DNA of 64,000 nucleotides, taken from assembly GCF_011250555.1 (NCBI RefSeq), contig NZ_JAANMZ010000004.1:62001-126000 (forward strand). The letters are read 5' to 3'. The notes under the pieces were generated by a model. It worked only from the letters and a program-made list of their open reading frames with translations, searched no databases and was not told the origin of the DNA. The stretch's first letter is position 1. Every line of letters starts with the position of its first letter. Both the position numbers and the translations under genes were made by a program. The stretch is from Bacillus sp. MM2020_4 (GTDB lineage Bacteria > Bacillota > Bacilli > Bacillales > Cytobacillaceae). Positions 19,808 through 28,525 of the stretch are shown piece by piece.

Positions 19808-22195
19808 TTAGTTTCTTAACGGTTTGCCCTTCACAAGCATGTGCTGCATGCGCTGCTGTGATTTTGGTTCTGCAATTAGGCTAAGGAAAGCTTCTCTTTC
19901 TAGATCTAATAGATATTGCTCATCCACTTCTGTTCCAAACGGTACTTTACCACCGGCGATGACATAGGCAATCTTCTTCGCAATCTTCATGTCATGTTCA
20001 GAAAGATAGCCGGATAAGCGCATTCCTTCCGCGCCCAGTAACAATGTCGCATAGCCCGTTTCTCCCACTACCGGAACCTTTTTTCGCACTTTTGGTTTAT
20101 AGCCCTGTTTATGGAGGGCAAGTACGGCCTGTTTCGCATCATAGATCAGATGATCGCTATTGAAGCTGATACCATCCGAACCATCTAAGAAGTTATTTTC
20201 ACGTGCTTCTTCAGCAGAAGTAGAAACCTTCGCCATCGCAATCGTTTCAAACACTTTATTGGCTACATTTTGTAGATCAAATGGAATGCCATTTGGCAGA
20301 TTCTCTAAATGCTTCATGTAAAGCTCTTTATTACCGCCTCCGCCAGGCAGTAAGCCAACACCGACTTCGACAAGACCCATATACGTTTCAGCAGATGCTT
20401 GGATATGTGCTGTCGGCAGACAAACCTCTGCACCTCCGCCGAGTGTCATTCCAAATGGTGCCGCGACCACCGGCTTCGCGCTGTATTTCACTTTCAACAA
20501 CGCACTATGAAGGTGGCGGACAATCATATCAAGTTCATAAATATTATCATCCTGCACTTCCATTAACATCATCGCCAGGTTCGCGCCAACACAGAAGTTC
20601 TTGCCCTGGTTGCCAATCACAAGACCTTTATAATTTTTCTCAACTTCATCCACCGCATAATTAATCATTTGCACGATATCGAGACCAATCGCATTGTTTG
20701 GTGAATGGAATTCTAAGAGGGCAACACCGTCGCCAAGGTCAATTAAACTTGCGCCGCTATTCTTTTTAATAACACCCTTTTGTTTTTTTAGTTTTTTAAG
20801 ATCAATTGCTTTTGGATTATATTCCACTAGTCTATATTGACCGTTATCATAGTAGAACTGCTCACCGTTTTCTTCTAAGTAGAAAGAGGAATTTCCTTTT
20901 TCAAGCATTTCTGTCACCCATACTGGAACTTCTATACCTGCTTCTTGCATCTTTTTAACAGATTTTTCAACGCCAATTGCATCCCATGCTTCGAATGGAC
21001 CCATTTCCCAGCCAAAGCCCCACTTCATCGCACGATCAATTGCTACGATATCATCGGCGATTTCACCTAACAGCTGTGCAGAGTAGACAAATGACGCTGT
21101 GAAGGTGTTCCATAAAAATTGCCCAGCTTTGTCATTCGCATATACAAGCGCTTTCAATTTATTCCCTGTGCCTTTTTCCTGCTTTGCTAACTCAACGGCA
21201 GGTGTAGACAGCTTTTTACGTGGGCCATATTCTAATGTATTTGGATCTAATTCCAGAATTTCTTTTCCTTTTTTCAAAAAGAATCCTTGTCCGGATTTGC
21301 TTCCAAGCCAGCCTTTTTCAACCATTGCTTTTAAGAAAGCGGGTACCTCAAATACTTCTTTCTCCTTGCCATCCACTTGGTCATACACATTTCCGGCAAC
21401 ATGATAGAAGGTATCTAAACCAACTACATCAAGGGTACGGAAGGTAGCACTTTTAGCGCGGCCAATTAATGGTCCCGTTATCGAGTCGACTTCGCCAACA
21501 CTTAAACCGGCTTTCAGCATTTCTTGCACAGTGACAAGAAGACCGTATGTCCCAATCCGGTTAGCAATAAAGTTTGGTGTATCTTTCGCCACTACCACAC
21601 CTTTTCCAAGTACATCCTCACCGAATGTCTTCATGAAGGCGAGAACTTCCGGGTCTGTGTATTGGGTTGGAATTACCTCTAATAATTTCAGGTAGCGCGG
21701 CGGGTTAAAGAAGTGGGTGCCAAGGAAATGCTTTTGGAAGTCGTCAGAACGGCCTTCTACCATTGCTTCTACCGATATTCCCGAAGTATTAGAGCTGATA
21801 ATGCTGCCTGGCTTACGGTATTGGTCCACTTTTTCAAATACCTGTTTTTTAACGTTTAGGTTCTCGACAACGACCTCGATAACCCAGTCAACCTCTTTTA
21901 ATTTAACTAAATCATCTTCTAAATTTCCTGCTTCGATGAGGGCTATGTTCTTTTTCGCCGCTAGTGGCGCCGGCTTTTGCTTCAATAATTTTTGAATGTT
22001 TCCTGCACTGATGCGATTACGTACTTGTTTGTCAGCTAATGTGAGCCCTTTTGCTTCCTCATCTTTGGTTAATTCTCGTGGCACAATATCCAGTAATAAT
22101 GTTGGAATGCCGATATTTGCGAGGTGGGCAGCAATTCCTGAGCCCATTACTCCAGATCCTAGGACAGCTGCTTTTTTTATCAATTGGTTCAACAT
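19808..22195 (-). CDS. fadN: 3-hydroxyacyl-CoA dehydrogenase/enoyl-CoA hydratase FadN
   Basis: Multifunctional beta-oxidation protein, 795 residues. The order is reversed relative to E. coli FadB: the NAD-binding dehydrogenase comes first ([19 protein letters not shown], residues about 13-31, then [16 protein letters not shown]), and the enoyl-CoA hydratase domain lies in the last third ([19 protein letters not shown]). This is the Bacillus FadN arrangement. The ATG at 22195 has GGGGGAG just upstream. First gene of fadN-fadA-fadE. Confidence 0.96.
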   Translation of the reverse strand: MLNQLIKKAAVLGSGVMGSGIAAHLANIGIPTLLLDIVPRELTKDEEAKGLTLADKQVRNRISAGNIQKLLKQKPAPLAAKKNIALIEAGNLEDDLVKLKEVDWVIEVVVENLNVKKQVFEKVDQYRKPGSIISSNTSGISVEAMVEGRSDDFQKHFLGTHFFNPPRYLKLLEVIPTQYTDPEVLAFMKTFGEDVLGKGVVVAKDTPNFIANRIGTYGLLVTVQEMLKAGLSVGEVDSITGPLIGRAKSATFRTLDVVGLDTFYHVAGNVYDQVDGKEKEVFEVPAFLKAMVEKGWLGSKSGQGFFLKKGKEILELDPNTLEYGPRKKLSTPAVELAKQEKGTGNKLKALVYANDKAGQFLWNTFTASFVYSAQLLGEIADDIVAIDRAMKWGFGWEMGPFEAWDAIGVEKSVKKMQEAGIEVPVWVTEMLEKGNSSFYLEENGEQFYYDNGQYRLVEYNPKAIDLKKLKKQKGVIKKNSGASLIDLGDGVALLEFHSPNNAIGLDIVQMINYAVDEVEKNYKGLVIGNQGKNFCVGANLAMMLMEVQDDNIYELDMIVRHLHSALLKVKYSAKPVVAAPFGMTLGGGAEVCLPTAHIQASAETYMGLVEVGVGLLPGGGGNKELYMKHLENLPNGIPFDLQNVANKVFETIAMAKVSTSAEEARENNFLDGSDGISFNSDHLIYDAKQAVLALHKQGYKPKVRKKVPVVGETGYATLLLGAEGMRLSGYLSEHDMKIAKKIAYVIAGGKVPFGTEVDEQYLLDLEREAFLSLIAEPKSQQRMQHMLVKGKPLRN

Positions 22196-22214
22196 TGTCT
22201 CCCCCTTCAAACTT

Positions 22215-22232
22215 TGAATGAATACTCATTCA
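22215..22232. promoter_or_regulatory. FadR operator upstream of fadN
   Basis: TGAATGAATACTCATTCA is an exact match to the B. subtilis FadR (TetR family) box TGAATGAMTANTCATTCA. A half site (TGAATGAGT) lies 30 bases further from the gene. FadR is released by long-chain acyl-CoA, so the operon should be induced by fatty acids. Confidence 0.88.
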
Positions 22233-22280
22233 TTTTTATGTCAAAAAAAATTCACTTATGAATGAGTTCTACTACTACTT

Positions 22281-22309
22281 ACTATAAAATATTTCGAAAA
22301 TTTGTGCAA
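22281..22309 (-). promoter_or_regulatory. Candidate sigma-A promoter of fadNAE
   Basis: TTGCAC and TATAGT lie 17 bases apart on the minus strand; the start site near 22274 would place the FadR half site at about +10 and the full palindrome at about +45. A perfect TTGACA at 22236-22241 also exists but lacks a good -10 partner. Confidence 0.4.
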
Positions 22310-22357
22310 TCCATAAACGCGGAAAATTGAAATTTTTTTGAACTTTTCTTTTTAGCA

Positions 22358-22385
22358 AAATAAAAGTTCCTGATTGGGCATGCTA
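22358..22385 (+). promoter_or_regulatory. Possible forespore (sigma-G-like) promoter
   Basis: AAATA, 16 bases, CATGCTA resembles the sigma-G consensus (GHATR, CATNHTA) with one mismatch. It lies just upstream of three small genes of spore-protein character. Weak because the -35 is short. Confidence 0.3.
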
Positions 22386-22403
22386 TTTCGTGAGGTGATA
22401 ACG

Positions 22404-22535
22404 ATGGCGAAAATGAAAAAAGATCCTTCCAAAGCAGGCGTTAGTGCCGCTAGTGTGAAGGGAAATGCCGGGCCTGGCAACGAAGAGGCTCATTTAGATA
22501 AGAAAAACAGCCAAAATAATCAATATAAAAGATAG
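22404..22535 (+). CDS. Small basic 43-residue protein, possibly a minor spore protein
   Basis: A 43-residue ORF with a good ribosome site (GAGGTGA, five bases before the ATG). The product is hydrophilic and rich in Lys, Asn, Ala and Gly (KAGVSAASVKGNAGPGNEEA) and ends NNQYKR, much like minor small acid-soluble spore proteins. I do not recognise the exact family. It lies 18 bp upstream of the next small gene and shares its orientation with two coat-like genes, which supports a sporulation role. Confidence 0.55.
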   Translation: MAKMKKDPSKAGVSAASVKGNAGPGNEEAHLDKKNSQNNQYKR

Positions 22536-22553
22536 GAAATCGGAGGGATAACG

Positions 22554-22847
22554 ATGCAGCAGCAAAATATGAGTATGCCAAACATGAATGCACAAAACCA
22601 ACAAATGAAGATGCAGCAGCCCCCTGGGGTGGTTTCAACAAAAGATGCACTTTACTTAACCGACATGATGTCATGGAATTTACTATCTGCCAAAAAGGCA
22701 CACTTCTTTGCCGGCCAATGTCAGGATCCTGAGGTAAAAGCAGCAGCGGCAAAATGCGGGCAAATGCATCAACGTCATTACCAGCAGCTCCTTCAACACA
22801 TGGGTCAGCACGCTAGTCAGCAACAGCCGTTAAACAACATGCAATGA
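22554..22847 (+). CDS. yusN: Spore coat-like protein, YusN-like
   Basis: A 97-residue protein with Gln/Met/Asn-rich ends and a core (STKDALYLTDMMSWNLLSAKKAHFFAGQCQDPEVKAAAAKCG) of CotF-like helical type. In B. subtilis yusN lies next to the fad genes, as here. Probably a spore coat or coat-associated protein. GGAGGGA precedes the ATG, and the next coat gene starts 15 bp downstream. Confidence 0.7.
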   Translation: MQQQNMSMPNMNAQNQQMKMQQPPGVVSTKDALYLTDMMSWNLLSAKKAHFFAGQCQDPEVKAAAAKCGQMHQRHYQQLLQHMGQHASQQQPLNNMQ

Positions 22848-22862
22848 GAAATGGAGGTTTTT

Positions 22863-23204
22863 ATGATGAATCAAAACCAGCAAAAAATTCAAAATCCAGA
22901 AACGCAAGTACCAAAGACACCGCAAATGAATGATCGTGATTTCATTAACGATTTATTGACAACAGAGAAATATATGACGACTTCCTATAGCATGGCAATG
23001 CATGAGGCGAGTCATCAAGGGCTATACCAGGATATCATGCAAATTTTCAACGAAACTGAGCAATGCCAGCGCGATCTTTATAATTTGATGTTCCAAAAAG
23101 GCTGGTATGCCATTGAAGCAGCTGACCAGCAGAAACTGCAACAATCGTATCAGCAATTCCAAGGGTATACCAATCAATTTCCTAATGGCGGGACGCTGCA
23201 ATAA
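22863..23204 (+). CDS. CotF-family spore coat protein
   Basis: About 113 residues. The middle part (DRDFINDLLTTEKYMTTSYSMAMHEASHQGLYQDIMQIFNETEQCQRDLYNLMFQKGWY) is the CotF helical domain. The start is either ATG 22863 or 22866, both five to eight bases after GGAGG. Probably coassembled with the YusN-like neighbour in the spore coat. Confidence 0.8.
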   Translation: MMNQNQQKIQNPETQVPKTPQMNDRDFINDLLTTEKYMTTSYSMAMHEASHQGLYQDIMQIFNETEQCQRDLYNLMFQKGWYAIEAADQQKLQQSYQQFQGYTNQFPNGGTLQ

Positions 23205-23246
23205 AATAAGAAACCGGAGGATTTAAAATCCTCCGGTTTCTTATTT
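23205..23246. terminator. Bidirectional terminator between coat and yusU genes
   Basis: A perfect 19-bp stem (AATAAGAAACCGGAGGATT with its complement) around TTAA, between convergent genes. The minus arm overlaps the stop codon of yusU. Confidence 0.8.
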
Positions 23247-23495
23247 TTCCGTCGATTTCCGATGTTCTTCATTCAATTGTTTAATTTCCTGAATCATTTG
23301 CTTCATTTCTTCCCGTGCATCAGGGTATAGTGAACTCCAATGGTTGATTAATGCCGGCATCGACTTGGCAATATGAGAGTACAGCGCCCAGGCCTTTACC
23401 TTTTCCTTTGTTTCAGCATCGGATTCTCCCACTAATAGTTCACTATATTTTTCAAGCAAAGCGTTGAACTGCTCCGCAAATACTTTCTCCATCAT
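23241..23495 (-). CDS. yusU: Small DUF2573-type protein, YusU-like
   Basis: An 84-residue soluble protein (FAEQFNALLEKYSELLVGES...KVKAWALYSHIAKSMPALINHWSSLYPDAREEMKQMI), matching my memory of B. subtilis YusU (DUF2573), which is found beside the siderophore ATPase YusV. Function unknown. ATG 23495 is preceded by GGAAGGTG; ATG 23492 is also possible. The start overlaps the end of the FhuF-like gene by 44 nt, unusually long for this window. Confidence 0.7.
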   Translation of the reverse strand: MMEKVFAEQFNALLEKYSELLVGESDAETKEKVKAWALYSHIAKSMPALINHWSSLYPDAREEMKQMIQEIKQLNEEHRKSTEK

Positions 23496-24249
23496 GACAC
23501 CTTCCATCTTTCGCCAAATGAGTACATGGACATGTTTTGCAGCGTTTCCCTGCAGGTAGCTGATAGGTAAAACAGCAAGTCTTTCTAATTCTAATCTCTT
23601 CATCTCGCTCTTCTACATACGTCTTTTCAGTAAAGTATTTATGCAATGGGTTTAAATGGTAATCCCCAAACAGTTGTCCTTCTGCTTCTAGCAATAAATA
23701 GCGAAAATCATCTCTCACGTTAGCATTCTCGCTATCTTTCCATTCACTTTCATAAAGCCAGAATATGTATATAGCGATATTCTCCCACAGAATCAGTTTA
23801 GAAATTCTGACTGTTTTTTCCATCTGCGCAATAATGGGATAAATATTTTTCGCAAACAGATCCTTCAGAATACGATCGCGCCATTCTGAACGATTCTCAC
23901 TTGCGTCCAATTCTTCCACAGCTGAATCCATCAAAGTTAAGGACGGGAGCCAATTTTCCCCTTGTATCGGTAGCTCCATCTCCACGTTTTCCAATGACAC
24001 ATTCAATTTTTTATTCCAGGCGGTCATCGCATAAAGCGCCATTACTGCTATGAAGGCATACCTTTTGATAAAAATCGATGCCGCTACTTTTTCATTCGGT
24101 GCCCCGAGCGTCTCTGCTAATTTTTTCAAATAGTCCTTGAGGAACGACTCATCCAGCAGTTTGGCGACGCTGACGGAATCATTTAAACTGGCCTGGAACC
24201 TGTATTTTTTTAACTGAATTCTTTCTTGATCTGTCATTGGGTTAGCCAT
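23452..24249 (-). CDS. FhuF-like siderophore iron reductase
   Basis: A 265-residue protein of the IucA/IucC C-terminal-like/FhuF family. The C-terminus carries CC-X10-C-X2-C (Cys225, 226, 237, 240), the [2Fe-2S] ligand pattern of FhuF, which reduces Fe(III)-siderophores in the cytoplasm to release iron. The gene overlaps the ATPase gene by 8 bp and belongs to the siderophore uptake operon. The last 20 or so residues, overlapping yusU, have no family counterpart that I recall. Confidence 0.78.
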   Translation of the reverse strand: MANPMTDQERIQLKKYRFQASLNDSVSVAKLLDESFLKDYLKKLAETLGAPNEKVAASIFIKRYAFIAVMALYAMTAWNKKLNVSLENVEMELPIQGENWLPSLTLMDSAVEELDASENRSEWRDRILKDLFAKNIYPIIAQMEKTVRISKLILWENIAIYIFWLYESEWKDSENANVRDDFRYLLLEAEGQLFGDYHLNPLHKYFTEKTYVEERDEEIRIRKTCCFTYQLPAGKRCKTCPCTHLAKDGRCHDGESICGAVQRFA

Positions 24250-25063
24250 TTATCGCTACCGCCTTATCAATAATACATCTGCCTTTACCGTAAGGGATGC
24301 ACAATGGAGTCCCAAATAGCGGATCCATCGTTACCTCACAGTCCATGCCAAAGACATTTTTGACCAAGCCGCAGTTGATGACATGCTCGGGTTTCCCTTG
24401 TGCGTAAACCTTCTTGTCCTTAATGGCAACCACATTATGGGCATAGCGGCAGGCAAGGTTGAGGTCGTGAAGCACCATCACAACGGTTCTATTTTTCATT
24501 TCATTTAATTCAAACAGCAAATCAAGAATTTCAATTTGGTGGGTCATATCCAAATATGTCGTCGGTTCGTCCAAAAGGATAATATCCGTATCCTGTGCCA
24601 AAGTCATCGCAATCCATGCCCGCTGTCTCTGCCCTCCGGAAAGAGAATCAACTGTTCTCCCTTTTAACTCTTCCAAACGAGTGGCTTTAAGGGCATCATT
24701 GACCTTTTTTTCATCTTCCTCAGACCATTGTTTGAGCCAGGTTTGATGCGGGTAACGACCTTGTTTGACGAGTTGAAGAACGGTTAACCCCTCCGGAGCA
24801 GTCGGTGACTGCGGCAGTATAGCCATCTTTTTGGCAATTTCTTTTGTAGAAAGCTTAGCAATTGCCTTTCCCTCAAGGAGGACTCCCCCGGACTTCGGCT
24901 TTAGGAGACGGGCAATTGAACGAAGCAAAGTGGATTTCCCGCAGCCATTCCCGCCAATAAAAACGGTAATTTCACCCTTTGGAATTTTCAAATCCAGCTC
25001 ATTAATAATGAGTGTCTCTCCGTAGGAGAGGGATAAATTTTTCGTTTCAATCGCATTCATCAT
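24242..25063 (-). CDS. yusV: Siderophore ABC transporter ATP-binding protein, YusV-like
   Basis: FecE/BtuD-type ATPase, 273 residues. Walker A is GGNGCGKST, the signature LSGGQRQRAWIAMTL, Walker B IILLDEPTTYLD, then the switch HDLNLACRYA. B. subtilis YusV powers the bacillibactin/YfiY-type transporters. Here it is fused by context to its own permeases (27 bp gap), followed by the FhuF-like gene. Ribosome site AAAGGAG. Confidence 0.92.
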   Translation of the reverse strand: MMNAIETKNLSLSYGETLIINELDLKIPKGEITVFIGGNGCGKSTLLRSIARLLKPKSGGVLLEGKAIAKLSTKEIAKKMAILPQSPTAPEGLTVLQLVKQGRYPHQTWLKQWSEEDEKKVNDALKATRLEELKGRTVDSLSGGQRQRAWIAMTLAQDTDIILLDEPTTYLDMTHQIEILDLLFELNEMKNRTVVMVLHDLNLACRYAHNVVAIKDKKVYAQGKPEHVINCGLVKNVFGMDCEVTMDPLFGTPLCIPYGKGRCIIDKAVAING

Positions 25064-25090
25064 CCTGCCAGCTCCTTTATGACTTTTATC

Positions 25091-26146
25091 TTAAGCATTC
25101 CTCGTTTTAAATAGTAAGTAAATAAAGTACGGTGCGCCGATTCCGGCCGTAAACACTCCGGCAGGCACTTCTAACGGTGAAAACATCGTTCGACCGATTA
25201 AATCTGCCACCATCACTAAGATTCCGCCCAGTAGCGCTGAGGTCGGAAGCAATGCGCCAAAGGACGATCCCACTAACCTTCGGGCCATATGCGGTGCCAT
25301 TAACCCAACAAAGCCAATGCCCCCGGCAAAAGCGACCGAACTGCCAATCAAGGCGGTACTGATCATTAACAGTAGAAAACGTTGTTTCTGCACCTTGCCA
25401 CCTAAACCGGTTGCCACCTCATCACCAAGCTCTTGAATATTAATCGCTCTTGCTGCCACCATGGCAATGATGAGAAAAATGACCGTCCACGGAACAAGTG
25501 TCGCTACATTTTTCCAATTGGATCCATAAACCGTGCCCGTAATCCAAATATTTGCTTGGCTTGCCTGGTAAATCGGCCCCATAATCATCATTAAAGTCGT
25601 TAACGCCTGCATCAAGGTGGAAATCCCAATACCAATCAATACAAGTCTAATTGGCGAGACCCCATTTTTCCAGGCTAGGAAGTAAACGAGCAGCGCCACA
25701 ATCCCTGCACCCAAAAAGGCGGCTAACGGCAACCAGGCTATGCTGACGGTTAACGCATTATTTTTGTCACTAAATAGGGCTAAGAAGGCCACTACCGCAA
25801 CTGCGGCTCCCCCGGTAATCCCAAGGATATCCGGTGAGGCGAGCGGGTTACGAATCATCCCTTGTAAGATGCCGCCCGCTACCGCTAAAGACATTCCTAC
25901 CATTAAGGCGACAATAATTCGTGGTAAACGAAAGGATGTAATGATTAGCTTTTCCATTTCAGGGCCGCCACCAAATAAAACTTTAACCACAGTTAACGGG
26001 TTAATTTTCATTTCCCCTATACCGGTACTAGTTACAAATACGATGAAAGTAACAAGTAGCAGAATGATAAAGATAAATGCAGCCCTTTGGTCGATTAAAA
26101 AGGACAGTTTGCCCTTAAACGGACGAAAATTTTTATATTTACTCAT
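25091..26146 (-). CDS. yfhA: FecCD-family siderophore permease, YfhA-like
   Basis: A 351-residue permease of the FecCD/BtuC family with about nine to ten membrane segments. Family motifs: RLPRIIVALMVGMSLAVAGGILQGMIRNPLASPDILGITGGA and GFVGLMAPHMARRLVG, the latter contacting the ATPase. The ATG overlaps the previous permease gene by ATGA, so the two halves of the heterodimer are coupled. Confidence 0.93.
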   Translation of the reverse strand: MSKYKNFRPFKGKLSFLIDQRAAFIFIILLLVTFIVFVTSTGIGEMKINPLTVVKVLFGGGPEMEKLIITSFRLPRIIVALMVGMSLAVAGGILQGMIRNPLASPDILGITGGAAVAVVAFLALFSDKNNALTVSIAWLPLAAFLGAGIVALLVYFLAWKNGVSPIRLVLIGIGISTLMQALTTLMMIMGPIYQASQANIWITGTVYGSNWKNVATLVPWTVIFLIIAMVAARAINIQELGDEVATGLGGKVQKQRFLLLMISTALIGSSVAFAGGIGFVGLMAPHMARRLVGSSFGALLPTSALLGGILVMVADLIGRTMFSPLEVPAGVFTAGIGAPYFIYLLFKTRNA

Positions 26147-27153
26147 CGGCCATTGAACCCCCTTCTCGCAATGTAGATAAAGAATGGAGTTCCAATAATG
26201 GCTGTCATGACTCCGACAGGTACTTCGGAGGGCATTAAAATATATCGTGCAGCGATATCGGCGGCAAGTAACAGGATTGCCCCCAGAACACCAGATAAAG
26301 GAATTACCCAGCGATGATCAATACCAATGATCGACCTCGCAATATGGGGAATGACGATTCCGACGAAGCCTATCGGCCCTGCCACTGCCACGGAACCACC
26401 GGCCAATAAAATGACTATCACACCAATGGCAATTTTAATTAATCCTGTGTTGAGCCCAAGACCCTTTGCGACATCTTCCCCCATGGACAGGATATTCATT
26501 TTTCCAGCAATCAGAACGGCACCTAACCAGCCAATGCCGATAAATGGTAACACGGACATAAGCGTCGAAAGCTTCCGGCCTTGTACAGACCCGGCAAGCC
26601 AAAACAATACCTGCTCAAGTGCCGCTTCATCTACAACCAGTAAACCTTGGGTAAAAGATGAAAACATTGCGGCTATTGCAGCACCCGCCAAGGTAAGCTT
26701 CATCGGTGTTAATCCCTCCCGGCCGAAGGAACCAATCCCGTAAACACTAATCGCCGCAACTGTTGCGCCAAGAAAGGCGAGACCGTTGAAGGCTGTTAAA
26801 TCATTGACTGAAAATAAGGTAACCGCCGCAACGACGGCAAAGCCTGCCCCGGCATTAATCCCGAAGATTCCCGGTGAAGCGAGCGGGTTCTTGGTTAATG
26901 TTTGCATCAAAACCCCTGCTATTGCTAGGCTTGCCCCTACTGCTGATGCAATTAACGCACGTGGAAGTCTAACAGTTTGAATAATAATATGTTCGTTTGA
27001 GCCATTATAATGCGTAAAGGAATCAATTGCCGTTCGCCAGCTAGTATCTGTATAGCCGAAAATAACACTGGCACACATTAATAGAAGCATGACTAGAACC
27101 GCGGTTATAAATCCAACCCATTTTAATGATATATTTTTTAACAGCATTTGCAT
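26143..27153 (-). CDS. yfiZ: FecCD-family siderophore permease, YfiZ-like
   Basis: A 336-residue permease, partner of the downstream FecCD protein. Motifs RLPRALIASAVGASLAIAGVLMQ, NPLASPGIFGINAGAGF and GFVGIVIPHIARSIIG are clear. It is the first gene of the minus-strand operon and starts about 50 bases from the first Fur box, so transcription is likely iron-repressed. B. subtilis YfiYZ/YfhA import schizokinen-type siderophores; the substrate here is inferred only from likeness. Confidence 0.93.
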   Translation of the reverse strand: MQMLLKNISLKWVGFITAVLVMLLLMCASVIFGYTDTSWRTAIDSFTHYNGSNEHIIIQTVRLPRALIASAVGASLAIAGVLMQTLTKNPLASPGIFGINAGAGFAVVAAVTLFSVNDLTAFNGLAFLGATVAAISVYGIGSFGREGLTPMKLTLAGAAIAAMFSSFTQGLLVVDEAALEQVLFWLAGSVQGRKLSTLMSVLPFIGIGWLGAVLIAGKMNILSMGEDVAKGLGLNTGLIKIAIGVIVILLAGGSVAVAGPIGFVGIVIPHIARSIIGIDHRWVIPLSGVLGAILLLAADIAARYILMPSEVPVGVMTAIIGTPFFIYIARRGFNGR

Positions 27154-27203
27154 GAAACCTTCCTACCAGCTTTATTGTTCATTACCATTAGTCTATCTTT
27201 AAT

Positions 27204-27218
27204 TGATAACCATTGTCA
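27204..27218. promoter_or_regulatory. Fur box 1
   Basis: TGATAACCATTGTCA matches the 7-1-7 Fur consensus TGATAATNATTATCA at 12 of 14 positions. It overlaps a minus-strand TTGACA and so probably represses the permease operon. Confidence 0.75.
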
Positions 27219-27225
27219 ATGAATT

Positions 27226-27240
27226 TGATAATCACTTTCA
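27226..27240. promoter_or_regulatory. Fur box 2
   Basis: TGATAATCACTTTCA matches the 7-1-7 Fur consensus at 12 of 14 positions. It sits between the divergent promoters, next to the plus-strand -35. Confidence 0.65.
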
Positions 27241-27248
27241 ATTAGTCA

Positions 27249-27277
27249 TTGACAACTTGTGTAAGGCACATTATGAT
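27249..27277 (+). promoter_or_regulatory. Sigma-A promoter of the siderophore-binding protein gene
   Basis: Perfect TTGACA, 17 bases, TATGAT (five of six). Start near 27284, with Fur box 3 at about +5, the expected geometry for iron repression. Confidence 0.8.
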
Positions 27278-27288
27278 AAAAATGTCAT

Positions 27289-27303
27289 TGAAAATGATTA
27301 TCA
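27289..27303. promoter_or_regulatory. Fur box 3
   Basis: TGAAAATGATTATCA matches the Fur consensus at 13 of 14 positions and overlaps the transcription start of the downstream lipoprotein gene. Confidence 0.82.
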
Positions 27304-27335
27304 TTTACATTTATAAAAGGAGGATACATACTTAT

Positions 27336-28304
27336 ATGAAGTCAGTAAAAACAGTTCTTTCTCTTTTCTCGGTCATGGCGCTTCTTTTATTAGCGGCTTG
27401 TGGTGGAAATGAGGAAAAGACAACAGACAAGAAAGATACACCAAAAACAACGGAAGAAACGTCCTATACCGTTGAACATGCAATGGGTTCTACTCCTATT
27501 AAGGGTACCCCAAAAAGAGTCGTCATTCTCACGAACGAAGGAACGGAAGCACTTTTGGCAATGGGGGTAACTCCTGTCGGTGCTGTTAAATCTTTTACCG
27601 GTGATCCTTGGTATGATCATATTGCCGATAAGATGAAAGATGTAAAGGTAGTTGGGGTGGAAAGTGAAGTAAACGTAGAAGCCATAGCAGCACTGAAGCC
27701 TGATTTGATTATCGGTAATAAAATGCGTCAGGAAAAAATTTACGATCAATTAAAAGCGATTGCACCAACTGTATTTGCGGAAACCCTTCGTGGTGATTGG
27801 AAAGAGAACTTTAAGTTATATGCTAAAGCACTTAATAAGGTAGATAAAGGCAATGAAGTCATTGAAAAATATGACGCCCGCATTGCTGACATGAAAGAAA
27901 AACTTGGTGATCAGAAAAATATGAAGGTGTCTATGGTCCGCTTTATGGCCGGCGAGGTTCGTATTTATCACAAAGATACCTTCTCAGGTGTTATCTTAGA
28001 TGACCTTGGCTTCGCCCGTCCGGAAAGTCAAAATGTTGAGGATTTTGCCGAAAGAAACGTGACGAAGGAACGGATTCCAGCAATGGAAGGAGATATTCTT
28101 TTCTACTTCACGTATGAAACAGGTGATGGCAAAGGTTCTGAATTGGAGAAAGAATGGATTAATGATCCATTGTTCAAGAATCTAGAGGTAGCTAAGAAGG
28201 GTGAAGTTCACAAAGTGAGCGATACGATTTGGAATACCGCAGGCGGCGTCCTTGCTGCCAACCTGATGCTTGATGATATTGAAAAGATCTTTTTGAAAAA
28301 ATAA
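27336..28304 (+). CDS. yfiY: Siderophore-binding lipoprotein, YfiY/FeuA-like
   Basis: An ABC importer substrate-binding lipoprotein of 322 residues. Lipobox LAAC near residue 21, then a charged linker, then the periplasmic-binding (TroA-like) fold with PKRVVILTNEGTEALLAMGVTPVG and EAIAALKPDLIIGNKMR. It faces outward and feeds the divergent YfiZ/YfhA/YusV importer. The ATG at 27336 follows AAAGGAGG; in-frame upstream codons run over the promoter and cannot be translated. Confidence 0.93.
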   Translation: MKSVKTVLSLFSVMALLLLAACGGNEEKTTDKKDTPKTTEETSYTVEHAMGSTPIKGTPKRVVILTNEGTEALLAMGVTPVGAVKSFTGDPWYDHIADKMKDVKVVGVESEVNVEAIAALKPDLIIGNKMRQEKIYDQLKAIAPTVFAETLRGDWKENFKLYAKALNKVDKGNEVIEKYDARIADMKEKLGDQKNMKVSMVRFMAGEVRIYHKDTFSGVILDDLGFARPESQNVEDFAERNVTKERIPAMEGDILFYFTYETGDGKGSELEKEWINDPLFKNLEVAKKGEVHKVSDTIWNTAGGVLAANLMLDDIEKIFLKK

Positions 28305-28308
28305 GCTT

Positions 28309-28344
28309 CAAGGACCGCCTATGTGATGGGCGGTCCTTGTTTTG
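28309..28344 (+). terminator. Intrinsic terminator after yfiY
   Basis: AAGGACCGCC and GGCGGTCCTT form a 10-bp stem followed by GTTTTGGATTTTT, directly after the stop codon. Confidence 0.8.
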
Positions 28345-28362
28345 GATTTTTGTTAAAATCTT

Positions 28363-28487
28363 GTGGATTCCGCCAACTTGAGTCGGATTTCCGCCAAGCT
28401 AGATGTGGATTCCGCCAAACTTAGAATTTATTCCGCCAACTTCCGGATTAATTCCGCCAAACTGCACTCGGATTCCGCCAAACCCCT
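28363..28487. repeat. Six-copy direct repeat with an exact 21-bp period (core TTCCGCCAA)
   Basis: TTCCGCCAA starts at 28368, 28389, 28410, 28431, 28452 and 28473, each exactly 21 bases apart; the flanks vary but often read GGATTCCGCCAAACTT. It lies between the yfiY and rodA terminators, so it is outside any mRNA I predict. A short frame through it would encode heptad repeats, but it has no ribosome site and I treat it as non-coding. Confidence 0.9.
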
Positions 28488-28496
28488 TTTTAAAGC

Positions 28497-28525
28497 AAAA
28501 AAAGAGCGAAACCGATCTCGCCCTT
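28497..28525 (-). terminator. Intrinsic terminator after rodA
   Basis: AGGGCGA and TCGCTCT pair (one G-T) with a loop of eight, followed by seven T residues on the minus strand, starting right at the rodA stop. Confidence 0.7.
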
